The position numbers were made by a program, and so were the translations under genes. Below are positions 1 through 7,019 of a DNA stretch of 23,281 bases, piece after piece (the first letter of the stretch is position 1; the number at the start of each line of letters is the position of its first letter). Under the pieces are notes generated by a model. The model was not told where the DNA came from, searched no databases, and was given only the letters and a program-made list of their open reading frames with translations. Location of the stretch: NCBI GenBank assembly GCA_900758315.1, contig CAAERF010000296.1, forward strand, positions 1-23,281. The letters run 5' to 3'. The stretch is from an uncultured Oscillospiraceae bacterium (GTDB taxonomy: Bacteria > Bacillota > Clostridia > Oscillospirales > Oscillospiraceae).

Positions 1-58
1 TCATCTGCGCCTACGATACTTGGCTGGCGACGGCCCGGGAAAATTGGTAGTGCCAACA
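1..58 (+). rRNA. 5S ribosomal RNA, 3' half (partial)
   Basis: The first bases align by eye with the second half of bacterial 5S rRNA. The segment after the conserved AAGCTC box (here beginning TCATCTGCGCC) runs through helix IV (CTTGGCTGGCGACGGCCCGG) and ends with the helix V/I return strand GGGAAAATTGGTAGTGCC. The shape resembles clostridial and Oscillospiraceae 5S genes. The 5' half lies outside the window, and the exact 3' end is uncertain by a few bases. A strong terminator follows at once, as expected at the end of an rRNA operon. Confidence 0.8.
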
Positions 59-62
59 CAGG

Positions 63-96
63 AACCCCAACTGGTTCATTCCAGTTGGGGTTTTCC
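63..96 (+). terminator. Rho-independent terminator of the rRNA operon
   Basis: A perfect 12-bp stem (AACCCCAACTGG at 63-74, CCAGTTGGGGTT at 81-92) closes a six-base loop and runs into TTTT. It starts about five bases after the 5S end and lies 21 bases before the sfsA start, leaving no room for a full promoter between them. Confidence 0.92.
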
Positions 97-116
97 ATAT
101 TCCTGAAGGTGATATT

Positions 117-797
117 ATGCGGTATCCCAATATCCGGAGCGGAAAATTTCAGAAACGGCCCAATCGCTTTATTGCGGAGGTTGCTTTGAATGGCGAAGTA
201 GAAGTGTGCCACGTCAAAAACACCGGACGGTGCAGAGAATTGTTGGTTCCAGGCGCGACTGTCTACTTAAATGAGGCGGCATCGACAACGCGCAAAACGC
301 GTTTTGATTTGATTGCTGTTGAAAAACAGGGGCTGTTGATCAATATGGATGCACAGGCGCCGAATCATGTTTTTCGCGAGTATGTGGAGCAGGGAAGATT
401 TCTCCCGGATGTCACCCGGGTTCGACCGGAATACCGGTGGGGAGATTCCCGATTTGACTTTTACATAGAACAAGGCGATAACAGGCATTTGGTTGAGGTA
501 AAGGGCGTCACTTTAGAGGAAGAGGGGATTGTGCGATTTCCGGATGCGCCGACGGAACGGGGGGTGAAGCACATCAAAGGCCTGACCAGGGCATTAAACG
601 AAGGATTCACCTGTTGGATTTGTTTTGTGGTACAAATGAGTGGGGTCCAATATCTGATGCCGAATGATAAAACACATCCGGAGTTTGGACAGGCACTGCG
701 TGCAGCCAAAGCCACTGGCGTACATGTTCAAGCACTGGAATGCAATGTAACGCCGGATTCTTTGACCATTACGCATGAGATCCCGGTGCATTTGTAA
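117..797 (+). CDS. sfsA: SfsA family DNA-binding protein/nuclease
   Basis: This 226-residue protein has the usual full length of the SfsA family (sugar fermentation stimulation protein A). The N-terminal half is an OB-like nucleic-acid-binding part with the family signature CHVKNTGR (residues 31-38). The C-terminal half looks like a PD-(D/E)xK nuclease core: D114 in RFDFY, then E127-V-K129 in VEVKGVTLEEEG, followed by the conserved RFPDAPTERGVKHI stretch. E. coli SfsA was first linked to maltose-gene activation and is now usually annotated as a DNA/RNA nuclease; the role here is unknown. The ATG at 117 has an AAGGTGA ribosome site at 106-112. Codon use is more AT-rich than in the housekeeping genes further on. 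No promoter fits between the rRNA terminator and the start, so readthrough from the rRNA operon may drive it. Confidence 0.93.
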   Translation: MRYPNIRSGKFQKRPNRFIAEVALNGEVEVCHVKNTGRCRELLVPGATVYLNEAASTTRKTRFDLIAVEKQGLLINMDAQAPNHVFREYVEQGRFLPDVTRVRPEYRWGDSRFDFYIEQGDNRHLVEVKGVTLEEEGIVRFPDAPTERGVKHIKGLTRALNEGFTCWICFVVQMSGVQYLMPNDKTHPEFGQALRAAKATGVHVQALECNVTPDSLTITHEIPVHL

Positions 798-823
798 AAG
801 GAAGACTGTGAGGGGGCATTGGA

Positions 824-2061
824 ATGGCTGATCGAAAAAGAGTATGGTTTTCCTTTTTGCCATTGGACTATCTGGGAGTCGAGGCATATCTAAACAAATA
901 TGCTGCCCAGGGCTGGGCGCTTTCAGAGAGTTCAGATTGCCGAGTTCAGATTGCCGCACGTTTACAGTGATATTGGAACGGTCTCAGCGGACGGATTTGC
1001 GATATCTGGTTTCCTGCTCCTCACTTACGCAGGATCAGACGGCCCTGCGTGAAAAAGTAGCCCAGATGCAGGCTTTGGGCTGGCAGCCGGTTGCAACGAT
1101 CAACCATTTTGATATTTATGAGTCAATGCCATGTCGCCACGCCATTGTATCCCGGGAAAAGCCATCCCTCAAACTATTTTTCTGGTCTATTAGCGGGCTG
1201 GTGCTTTTCTCAGTGCTTTCACTGTTTCTGCTTCTAGTGGCCTATTTTCGGGGCGTTGCCATTTTGAATGTCTGGTATCTCTCGAATACCGGCTTTTTCC
1301 TCTATACGCTCGGGCCTATTTGCGCAGCCATATGTATCTATTGCGTTCTCTGGATCGGATGGAAACTGATTTTCCGGGGAAAGACAGGTCCACCACCAAA
1401 AGCGATAATGATGCTGCGAGGACTGTTTCCGGTTTTGGAAATGGTGTGGATCTTGGGCATCACTGCTGTAGTAATTACCGATTTGGTACACAGCTTAGTC
1501 TATTGTTTGCTGTTGTTCCTAGTGCTGATGGTTGCAGTTGCGTTCTGCTATGTGCGGTTTCGTGCGGAACGCCCTGAAAAACTGTTCTCCGGCATATCTC
1601 TGACGCTTGCCCTGGTGATCGCGCTGTCTCTGGTGCTCAATCAGGTGTTTCCGGGCGAAAACAGAGCGCAGTTGGGGGAGTGCAGCTGGCGCACGTCCCT
1701 TTCCGCAGTTGTACGCGGAGAAGAACTTGGTTTCGACAAGACACCTGTGGAAGCGGCTTCCTATGAGAGCGTGGCATCCCTGTTTGTGACAAAGACGGAG
1801 TACTGGGAGCAGCGGGCGGACGTCAGCCTGTCCAGTGAGGTGTACCAGTGCAGAGGAGCTCTGTTCTGCCGCATTGTAGAAACAGATCTGCTGCAATCCC
1901 GGGATTGGCAGCCGGTCAGCAGTACCTATGACGATTGCTGGAGCGAAGAACGGAACGGGAAGTATGCGCTTCTGCTCCGCACAGACAATACGCTGGTTTT
2001 GCTCTCCAGCGATCAGGAGTTACTATCTCATCTCAGTGCGTTTGCGCTGCGGTTGGAGTAA
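824..2061 (+). pseudogene. DUF2812 membrane protein, frameshifted by a 14-bp tandem duplication
   Basis: The true start is ATG 824, with a GAGGGGG ribosome site at 810-816. From there the frame reads a typical DUF2812 N terminus (FLPLDYLGVEAYLNKYAAQG) but hits TGA at 968-970 after 48 codons. The rest continues in another frame from about 956 to the TAA at 2059-2061. Removing one copy of the 14-bp repeat at 928-955 joins the two parts into one 407-residue frame. The repaired protein has a DUF2812 domain (about 7-105), roughly five membrane segments (about 111-137, 158-178, 195-217, 218-239 and 252-270) and a C-terminal domain of about 135 residues. An ATG at 844 opens the downstream frame but has only a weak ribosome site and gives an N terminus unlike the family. 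DUF2812 proteins often sit beside PadR-type regulators; none is visible here. Function is unknown. It could be a pseudogene, a phase-variable gene or a sequence error. Confidence 0.82.
928..956 (+). repeat. 14-bp direct tandem repeat inside the DUF2812 gene
   Basis: GAGTTCAGATTGCC occurs twice head to tail (928-941 and 942-955), and one further G matches at 956. The unit is not a multiple of three, so gain or loss of one copy shifts the reading frame. With a single copy the DUF2812 frame from ATG 824 stays open to the stop at 2061. Confidence 0.97.
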
Positions 2062-2066
2062 AGCAG

Positions 2067-2102
2067 AGAACGACGGACTGCAAGTGGGCAGTCCGTCGTT
2101 CT
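2067..2102. terminator. Bidirectional terminator between the DUF2812 gene and rnpB
   Basis: A perfect 15-bp stem (AGAACGACGGACTGC at 2067-2081, its complement at 2088-2102) encloses a six-base loop. On the + strand it is followed by TTGT after a TTCT arm, five bases after the DUF2812 stop. On the - strand the arm ends in TTCTCTGCTTT and sits just past the 3' end of RNase P RNA. One hairpin probably stops both converging transcripts. Confidence 0.88.
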
Positions 2103-2105
2103 TTG

Positions 2106-2456
2106 TACGCAAGCAAACCTATAAGCCGGGTTCTGTTTTGACAGCCATCTATCTCGACTTACCGTTGCCGGTAAGCTCTAGCCACCTCCTGGGAACGGCC
2201 GGGCAAGCCACATGTTCCCCCACGGTGTTGCTCCGGATAGAGTTTACAGGACCGATCCGTTCCCGGTCGGCCGGTGAGCTCTTACCTCACCTTTCCACCC
2301 TTACCGGCGTCGAGGCCGGCGGTATATCTCTGTTGCACTTGTCCTGAAGTCGCCTTCGGCGGGTGTTACCCGTTATCCTCGCCCTGCGGAGCCCGGACTT
2401 TCCTCATCAGCAGGCCTTTCGCCCTGCCGACGCGGCTGTCCAGTTTCCTTGCAGCT
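2106..2456 (-). ncRNA. rnpB: RNase P RNA, bacterial class A
   Basis: This is the catalytic RNA of ribonuclease P, which removes 5' leaders from pre-tRNAs. Read on the - strand it carries the conserved core GAGGAAAGTCCGGGC (complement of 2391-2405) near the 5' end and the universal 3' element ACAGAACCCGGCTTAT (complement of 2121-2136). The ends can pair as helix P1: GCAAGGAAAC (complement of 2443-2452) with GTTTGCTTGC (complement of 2109-2118), one mismatch. The length of about 350 nt is usual for class A. Small + strand open frames here are spurious. The ends are estimated from P1 and the promoter and may be off by several bases. Confidence 0.95.
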
Positions 2457-2458
2457 TC

Positions 2459-2488
2459 ATTTTAACCCAACGCGACAGGAAATGTCAA
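2459..2488 (-). promoter_or_regulatory. Sigma-A promoter of rnpB
   Basis: On the - strand TTGACA (complement of 2483-2488) and TAAAAT (complement of 2459-2464) are separated by 18 bases. A start about seven bases downstream coincides with the predicted 5' end of RNase P RNA. Confidence 0.8.
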
Positions 2489-2496
2489 TTGCGGCG

Positions 2497-2525
2497 TTGA
2501 ATTCCTTCCGAATCGGGGGTATAAT
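2497..2525 (+). promoter_or_regulatory. Sigma-A promoter of murD and the following operon
   Basis: TTGAAT (2497-2502) and a consensus TATAAT (2520-2525) are separated by 17 bases. Transcription would start near 2532, giving a leader of about 27 nt that carries the AAGGAGGG ribosome site. The -35 box lies only eight bases from the -35 box of the divergent rnpB promoter. Confidence 0.85.
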
Positions 2526-2558
2526 ACTAACAACTGTCTTGCAAGGAGGGACTGCCCC

Positions 2559-3944
2559 ATGACGTTTGAGGCGTATGTACACCAGTTACAGGGAAAACGG
2601 GTTGCGGTGATTGGCATCGGTGTCAGCAATATCCCGTTGATTCAGCTGTTTTTGAAAAAGGGCATTGCGGTGACAGCCTGCGATCAAAAGGAGAGAGCCG
2701 CCTTTGGCGACGAGGCGCTCTTGAGCGAGTTAGAGACGATGGGGGCGGAACTGAAGCTGGGCGAACACTACTTGGACGGCCTGGATCAGGACGTGATTTT
2801 CCGTTCTCCCGGTATCCGTCCGGACATTCCGGCCTTTGAGGCGGCGCGGGCCAGAGGCAGTGAGATCACTTCCGAAATGGAAGTGTTTTTCCATGTCTGC
2901 CCCTGCAAAATCATCGGCGTCACCGGTTCCGACGGCAAGACCACGACCACGACCATCATTGCGAAGCTGTTGGAGGCAGCTGGTTACCGGGTGCACCTGG
3001 GCGGCAATATCGGACGGCCGCTGCTGCCGGAGATCGAGTCCATCTGGCCCGATGATGTGGCAGTGCTGGAGCTCTCCTCCTTCCAGCTGATGACCATTGA
3101 CACCAGTGCGGATATCGCTGTTGTCACCAATCTGGCGCCCAACCATCTGGACATTCACAAGGGGATGGATGAGTATATCGCGGCGAAAAAGAATATCTTC
3201 ATCCATCAGAACAGCGCGCAAAAGGTTGTGCTGAACCGTGATAACGAGATCACCTGTGGATTTGCCGAAGAGGCAAAGGGGCGGGTCACTCTGTTTTCCC
3301 GGCAAAACCCGCTAGAGGAAGGAGTTGTCGTGGAGGACAACGCCATCTGTGTCAAGCGGGATGGGAAAACCTGCGTCGTGCTGCCGGTGGAGGAAATTCT
3401 GATCCCCGGCGTCCACAACATTGAAAACTATGAGGCGGCCATCGCGGCGGTAGAGGAGCTGGTGCCCGATGAGGTAATCCGTCGGTTTGCGGCCTCTTTT
3501 GGCGGCGTAGAACACCGGATTGAGCTGGTGCGGGAGGTAAACGGGGTCAAGTATTACAACGACTCCATCGCGTCCAGTCCCAGCCGGACTATAGCGGGCC
3601 TGCGCAGCTTCCGGCAAAAGGTGATCCTGATGGCGGGTGGCTATGATAAACACATTCCCTACGACGTTTTGGGACCGGACCTGGTTGCCCACGTGAAGGC
3701 TATGGTGCTGACCGGCGCGACTGCCCCGAAAATCAAGGCGGCGGCGGTTAACGCGCCGGGCTACGATGCGCAGAACCTGCCCATCTATGAGGTGGAGGAT
3801 TTCGCTGGGGCATTTCATAAGACCGTGGAACTGGCCCAACCGGGAGATATTGTCATTCTCTCGCCGGCCAGTGCCAGTTTCGATCAATTCAAGAATTTCA
3901 TGGTCCGCGGCGATACCTTTAAGCAGCTGGTCATGGAGTTGTAA
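2559..3944 (+). CDS. murD: UDP-N-acetylmuramoyl-L-alanine--D-glutamate ligase
   Basis: MurD adds D-glutamate to UDP-MurNAc-L-Ala in the cytoplasm, the second amino-acid step of peptidoglycan precursor synthesis, using ATP. The 461 residues match the family length. The N-terminal Rossmann-like domain has VAVIGIGVSN (about 15-24). The central domain has the Mur-ligase ATP loop GVTGSDGKTTTT (about 120-131, with K127) and the NLAPNHLDIHKGMDEY block. The C-terminal domain holds VEHRIELV, YYNDSIASSP and the LSPASASFDQFKNF motif that is typical of MurD. ATG 2559 has a strong AAGGAGGG at 2543-2550. It is the first gene of a close-packed operon running into the M42 peptidase genes, with only 14 bases to the next start. 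The other mur genes are not in the window, so this is an isolated murD rather than part of a division and cell-wall cluster. Confidence 0.97.
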   Translation: MTFEAYVHQLQGKRVAVIGIGVSNIPLIQLFLKKGIAVTACDQKERAAFGDEALLSELETMGAELKLGEHYLDGLDQDVIFRSPGIRPDIPAFEAARARGSEITSEMEVFFHVCPCKIIGVTGSDGKTTTTTIIAKLLEAAGYRVHLGGNIGRPLLPEIESIWPDDVAVLELSSFQLMTIDTSADIAVVTNLAPNHLDIHKGMDEYIAAKKNIFIHQNSAQKVVLNRDNEITCGFAEEAKGRVTLFSRQNPLEEGVVVEDNAICVKRDGKTCVVLPVEEILIPGVHNIENYEAAIAAVEELVPDEVIRRFAASFGGVEHRIELVREVNGVKYYNDSIASSPSRTIAGLRSFRQKVILMAGGYDKHIPYDVLGPDLVAHVKAMVLTGATAPKIKAAAVNAPGYDAQNLPIYEVEDFAGAFHKTVELAQPGDIVILSPASASFDQFKNFMVRGDTFKQLVMEL

Positions 3945-3958
3945 AACGGAGGCTCTTT

Positions 3959-5002
3959 GTGAATACACTGGAAACCATCCGGACGCTGACCGGAGCCCAT
4001 GGCCCGTCTGGATTTGAAGCGGCGGCGGTGGAGCAGGCGGAACAACTGCTGATTCCGCTGGTGGATCGGGTCTGGCGGGACCGGCTGGGCAATGTGATCG
4101 GCGTCAAATCCTGCGGCAGGGAACATGCCCCGAAACTGCTGCTGGATGCCCATCTGGATGAAGTGGGCTTCATTGTCATGGGCCACGAGGAGGGCTTTCT
4201 GCGCTTCGCGCCCTTGGGCGGTGTGGACGCCAGAGTGCTGCCCGACCGGGAGCTGACCATTTTGACGGAACCGCCGCTCTTTGGCGTAGTGGCGACCAAG
4301 CCGCCCCATGTGATGGAGGCGGGAGAGAGTGACAAGGCAATCCCCTTGTCGGAGCTGCGGATTGACGTGGGATTTTCTCAGGAGGAGGCCGTGCGGCGAA
4401 TTCCCGTGGGGACGCCGGTGGTGTTCCGGGAGACCTGTCAGGCGCTGGGCAGCGACTGCATTGCCGGAAAGGCACTGGATGACCGGAGCTGCTTTGCCGT
4501 GATCCTCCGGACGCTGGAGCTGCTGCGGGAAAAGCAGTTGGATGTGGATCTGTACATTTTGGGCTCCTGCCGGGAAGAAATCAACGGCGCCGGCGCGACA
4601 GTGGGGACCTACGGCATCCATCCTCAGCTGGCGGTGGCGGTGGATGTGACCTTTGGACGGTCGGCCGATACCTCCAAGGAAAAGACCTTCCAGTTGGGCG
4701 GCGGCCCGGTCATCGGTGTCGGACCCAACATGTCCCGGTGGATGACGGAACGGCTGATGGAGACGGCGGAAAAGCTGGAAATGCCTTATCAAATAGAGGT
4801 GATGGCGGGAAACAGCGGCACCAACGGCTGGGAGATTCAGGTCTCCCGGGAGGGTGTCGCCACGGCGATTTTGTCCCTGCCGCTGAACTACATGCACACG
4901 CCGCTGGAAGTGATTCATCAGGCCGACGTGGAAGGATGCGCCAAGCTGTTGGCGGCCTTTATCGAGGATCTGGGAGAGGAGGAAACGGTATGCTTGCGCT
5001 GA
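3959..5002 (+). CDS. M42 family aminopeptidase, paralogue 1
   Basis: This is a 347-residue dinuclear-metal aminopeptidase of family M42 (FrvX/YsdC/TET type), which trims N-terminal residues from short peptides in the cytoplasm, usually as a dodecamer. The expected metal and catalytic residues are visible: H65 and D67 in LLDAHLDEVG, D174 in ALDDR, E206-E207 in SCREEING, D229 in AVDVTF and H313 in NYMHTP. The SCREEING block departs from the usual TTQEEVG, so substrate preference may differ from its neighbours. The start is GTG 3959, with ACGGAGG at 3946-3952. The end overlaps the next gene by 13 bases. It is the first of three adjacent M42 genes. Some relatives were historically called endoglucanase or cellulase M; I see no support for that activity. 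The exact substrate cannot be read from sequence. Confidence 0.93.
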   Translation: MNTLETIRTLTGAHGPSGFEAAAVEQAEQLLIPLVDRVWRDRLGNVIGVKSCGREHAPKLLLDAHLDEVGFIVMGHEEGFLRFAPLGGVDARVLPDRELTILTEPPLFGVVATKPPHVMEAGESDKAIPLSELRIDVGFSQEEAVRRIPVGTPVVFRETCQALGSDCIAGKALDDRSCFAVILRTLELLREKQLDVDLYILGSCREEINGAGATVGTYGIHPQLAVAVDVTFGRSADTSKEKTFQLGGGPVIGVGPNMSRWMTERLMETAEKLEMPYQIEVMAGNSGTNGWEIQVSREGVATAILSLPLNYMHTPLEVIHQADVEGCAKLLAAFIEDLGEEETVCLR

Positions 5003-6015
5003 CGCGAACCCTCTGCGCCCTCTCCGGCGTATCCAGCCGGGAGGAGGAAGTGCGCAGCTTTATCGCCGATACCCTTCGTCCCCATGTGACCGAACTGCGT
5101 ACAGACGCCATGGGCAACCTGATCGCCTTCAAAGAGGGCCGGAAGCACACCGGAACGAAGCTGTTGCTGGACGCCCACATGGACGAGGTGGGCGTCATGG
5201 TGTCCGGATATACATCCGACGGGTTTCTGCGCTTTTCCTTCGTAGGTGGCGTGGACCGGCGGGTGGTCCTGGGAAAACGGGTCTACCTTGGTGAGAATCG
5301 GATTCCAGGCGTTTTCGGCATGAAGCCGGTCCATCTGACCACGAAAGAAGAGCGAAAATCCATTCCGAAACTAGAGGCGCTCTATATCGATATTGGCGCG
5401 AAGGATGAGGCGGAGGCCCGCGCCCAGGTCAAGCTGGGAGACGTGGGCGTGTTTGACGGTGAGTCCCTGCTCTTTGGCGACGGATTCCTCAAGGCAAAGG
5501 CCATCGACGACCGGGTGGGTTGCGCGGCCATGGTGAAGCTGGCCCAGGAGGAGCTGCCCATGGACTGCACCTTCGTCTTTTCCACCCAGGAAGAGGTGGG
5601 AACCCGCGGCGCCTTTGCCAGCTCCTTCTCAGTGAAGCCGGAGATCGCCCTGATGCTGGAGGGAACCACCGCGGCGGATCTGCCCGGTACGCCCAGCGGC
5701 AAGCGGGTGTGTGGTCCGGGAAAGGGCGTTGTGATTCCCTATATGGACGGCGGCACCATTTATGACCGGCAGCTGTTTGAGCAGCTGCGGGATCTTGCCG
5801 AAGCGCATCAGATTCCCTGGCAGACCAAGGAGTATCTGTCTGGCGGCACCAATGGCCGGGTCTACCAGCGCAGCCGGAGCGGTGTGCGGGTGGCCGGACT
5901 GGCAGTCGCCACACGATACCTGCACGCGCCCACCAGTGTGGCGGCAGTGTCTGATATGGAGGCAATGCTGCACCTGGCCCGGCTGTGGATCGAACGGATT
6001 GCGGAGGAGTGCTGA
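4990..6015 (+). CDS. M42 family aminopeptidase, paralogue 2
   Basis: This second M42 metallopeptidase has 341 residues. Metal and catalytic residues are H63 and D65 in LLDAHMDEVG, D173 in AIDDRVG, E201-E202 in STQEEVGTRGA, E224 in MLEGTTAAD (Glu where both sister proteins have Asp) and H312 in RYLHAPT. The GGTNGR block near the C terminus is typical of the family. I chose ATG 4990 because AGGAGG at 4977-4982 gives seven-base spacing and the N terminus (LTRTLCALSGVSSREEEV) fits the family. The longer open frame reaching back to 4738 only shadows paralogue 1. Translation is probably coupled to paralogue 1 through the 13-base overlap. It resembles bacterial YsdC/FrvX proteins, and the partner proteins may be the flanking paralogues. 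Confidence 0.93.
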   Translation: MLALTRTLCALSGVSSREEEVRSFIADTLRPHVTELRTDAMGNLIAFKEGRKHTGTKLLLDAHMDEVGVMVSGYTSDGFLRFSFVGGVDRRVVLGKRVYLGENRIPGVFGMKPVHLTTKEERKSIPKLEALYIDIGAKDEAEARAQVKLGDVGVFDGESLLFGDGFLKAKAIDDRVGCAAMVKLAQEELPMDCTFVFSTQEEVGTRGAFASSFSVKPEIALMLEGTTAADLPGTPSGKRVCGPGKGVVIPYMDGGTIYDRQLFEQLRDLAEAHQIPWQTKEYLSGGTNGRVYQRSRSGVRVAGLAVATRYLHAPTSVAAVSDMEAMLHLARLWIERIAEEC

Positions 6016-6017
6016 CC

Positions 6018-7019
6018 ATGGAGAAATGTGAATTGTTAAAAGCGCTGCTGCGGGCCCACGGACCTTCCGGCGACGAGGGCGAGATTGGTGAAGTCATCCG
6101 CCGGGAAGCGGAGACGGCAGCGGATGAGGTGACAGTGGATGTGATGGGCAACCTGATCGCCCACAAAAAGGGCGAGGGCCCTAAGGTCATGCTGGCCGCC
6201 CATATGGACAGCGTCGGCGTGATTGTCACCCATATTGAGGAAAGTGGCTTTCTGCGCTTTGGCGCCCTGGGAGGACTGGAGGCCAAGGCGATTGCCCAGA
6301 CAGCAGTCCGGTTCCGGAACGGTGTCGTCGGCGTGATCGCGGTCAGTGAGGACAAGGCGGAGAAGGAGTTCAAGCTGTCGGATTTGTACCTGGATATCGG
6401 CGCCGAGAACGCTGCGGAGGCCAAAACAATGGTGTCTGTGGGGGATACGGCGGTGTTTTGCGCTCCGATTCTGGAAAACGGAACCCGCATTATCGCGCCG
6501 TATCTAGACAACCGGGCCGGCTGTGCGGCGCTGCTTCAGGCGATGAAGGCGATGGAGCATCCGGCCAACGACCTGTACTTTGTGTTTACCACCCAAGAAG
6601 AGGTGGGACTGCGTGGGGCCAAGCCGGCGGCCTGGTCGCTGGACCCGGATTACGCCCTGGTGGTGGATGTGACCTGTCCCGACGATGTGCCGGGCGCCCT
6701 GCACGAGGGCACCACTGCCGTGGGAAAGGGCGCCGCTATCAAGGTGATGGACCACTCCGTCATCGCGCACCCGGCGGTGGTGGAGCGGCTGAGCCAACTG
6801 GCGGCAGAGCAGGGGATTCCGGTCCAGCGCGACCTACTGAAAGTAGGTGGGACTGACGGCGGTGTGGTCCATGTCAGCCGTGCCGGTGTTCTGACCGGCG
6901 GCGTATCCATTCCCTGCCGCTACACCCATACCCCCACAGAGCTGATTGACCGGCGGGATCTGGACGCCTGCGTCCGGTTACTTCAGGCATTTTGCGAAAG
7001 TGAGCTTATCAAACCATGA
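6018..7019 (+). CDS. M42 family aminopeptidase, paralogue 3
   Basis: This third M42 metallopeptidase has 333 residues. Its metal and catalytic set is complete: H62 and D64 in AAHMDSVGV, D164 in YLDNRAG, E194-E195 in TTQEEVGLRGA, D217 in VVDVTCPDD and H304 in RYTHTPTE, with GGTDGG ahead of the last His. The start ATG 6018 has GGAGGAG at 6003-6009 and lies two bases after the stop of paralogue 2. A longer frame from 5985 overlaps the previous gene and has no better ribosome site. The three paralogues are clearly diverged copies with similar motif spacing, which suggests old duplications rather than recent ones. The stop overlaps the start of the PLP-enzyme gene by four bases (ATGA). Confidence 0.93.
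   Translation: MEKCELLKALLRAHGPSGDEGEIGEVIRREAETAADEVTVDVMGNLIAHKKGEGPKVMLAAHMDSVGVIVTHIEESGFLRFGALGGLEAKAIAQTAVRFRNGVVGVIAVSEDKAEKEFKLSDLYLDIGAENAAEAKTMVSVGDTAVFCAPILENGTRIIAPYLDNRAGCAALLQAMKAMEHPANDLYFVFTTQEEVGLRGAKPAAWSLDPDYALVVDVTCPDDVPGALHEGTTAVGKGAAIKVMDHSVIAHPAVVERLSQLAAEQGIPVQRDLLKVGGTDGGVVHVSRAGVLTGGVSIPCRYTHTPTELIDRRDLDACVRLLQAFCESELIKP

Noticed and set aside
2100..2465. Protein-coding frames on the + strand over the RNase P RNA
   Set aside because: The region is occupied by conserved rnpB core elements on the - strand; the frames have no protein resemblance.
4738..4989. N-terminal extension of M42 paralogue 2
   Set aside because: Lies wholly within paralogue 1 in another frame and looks like a translated shadow; ATG 4990 has a good ribosome site and a family-like N terminus.
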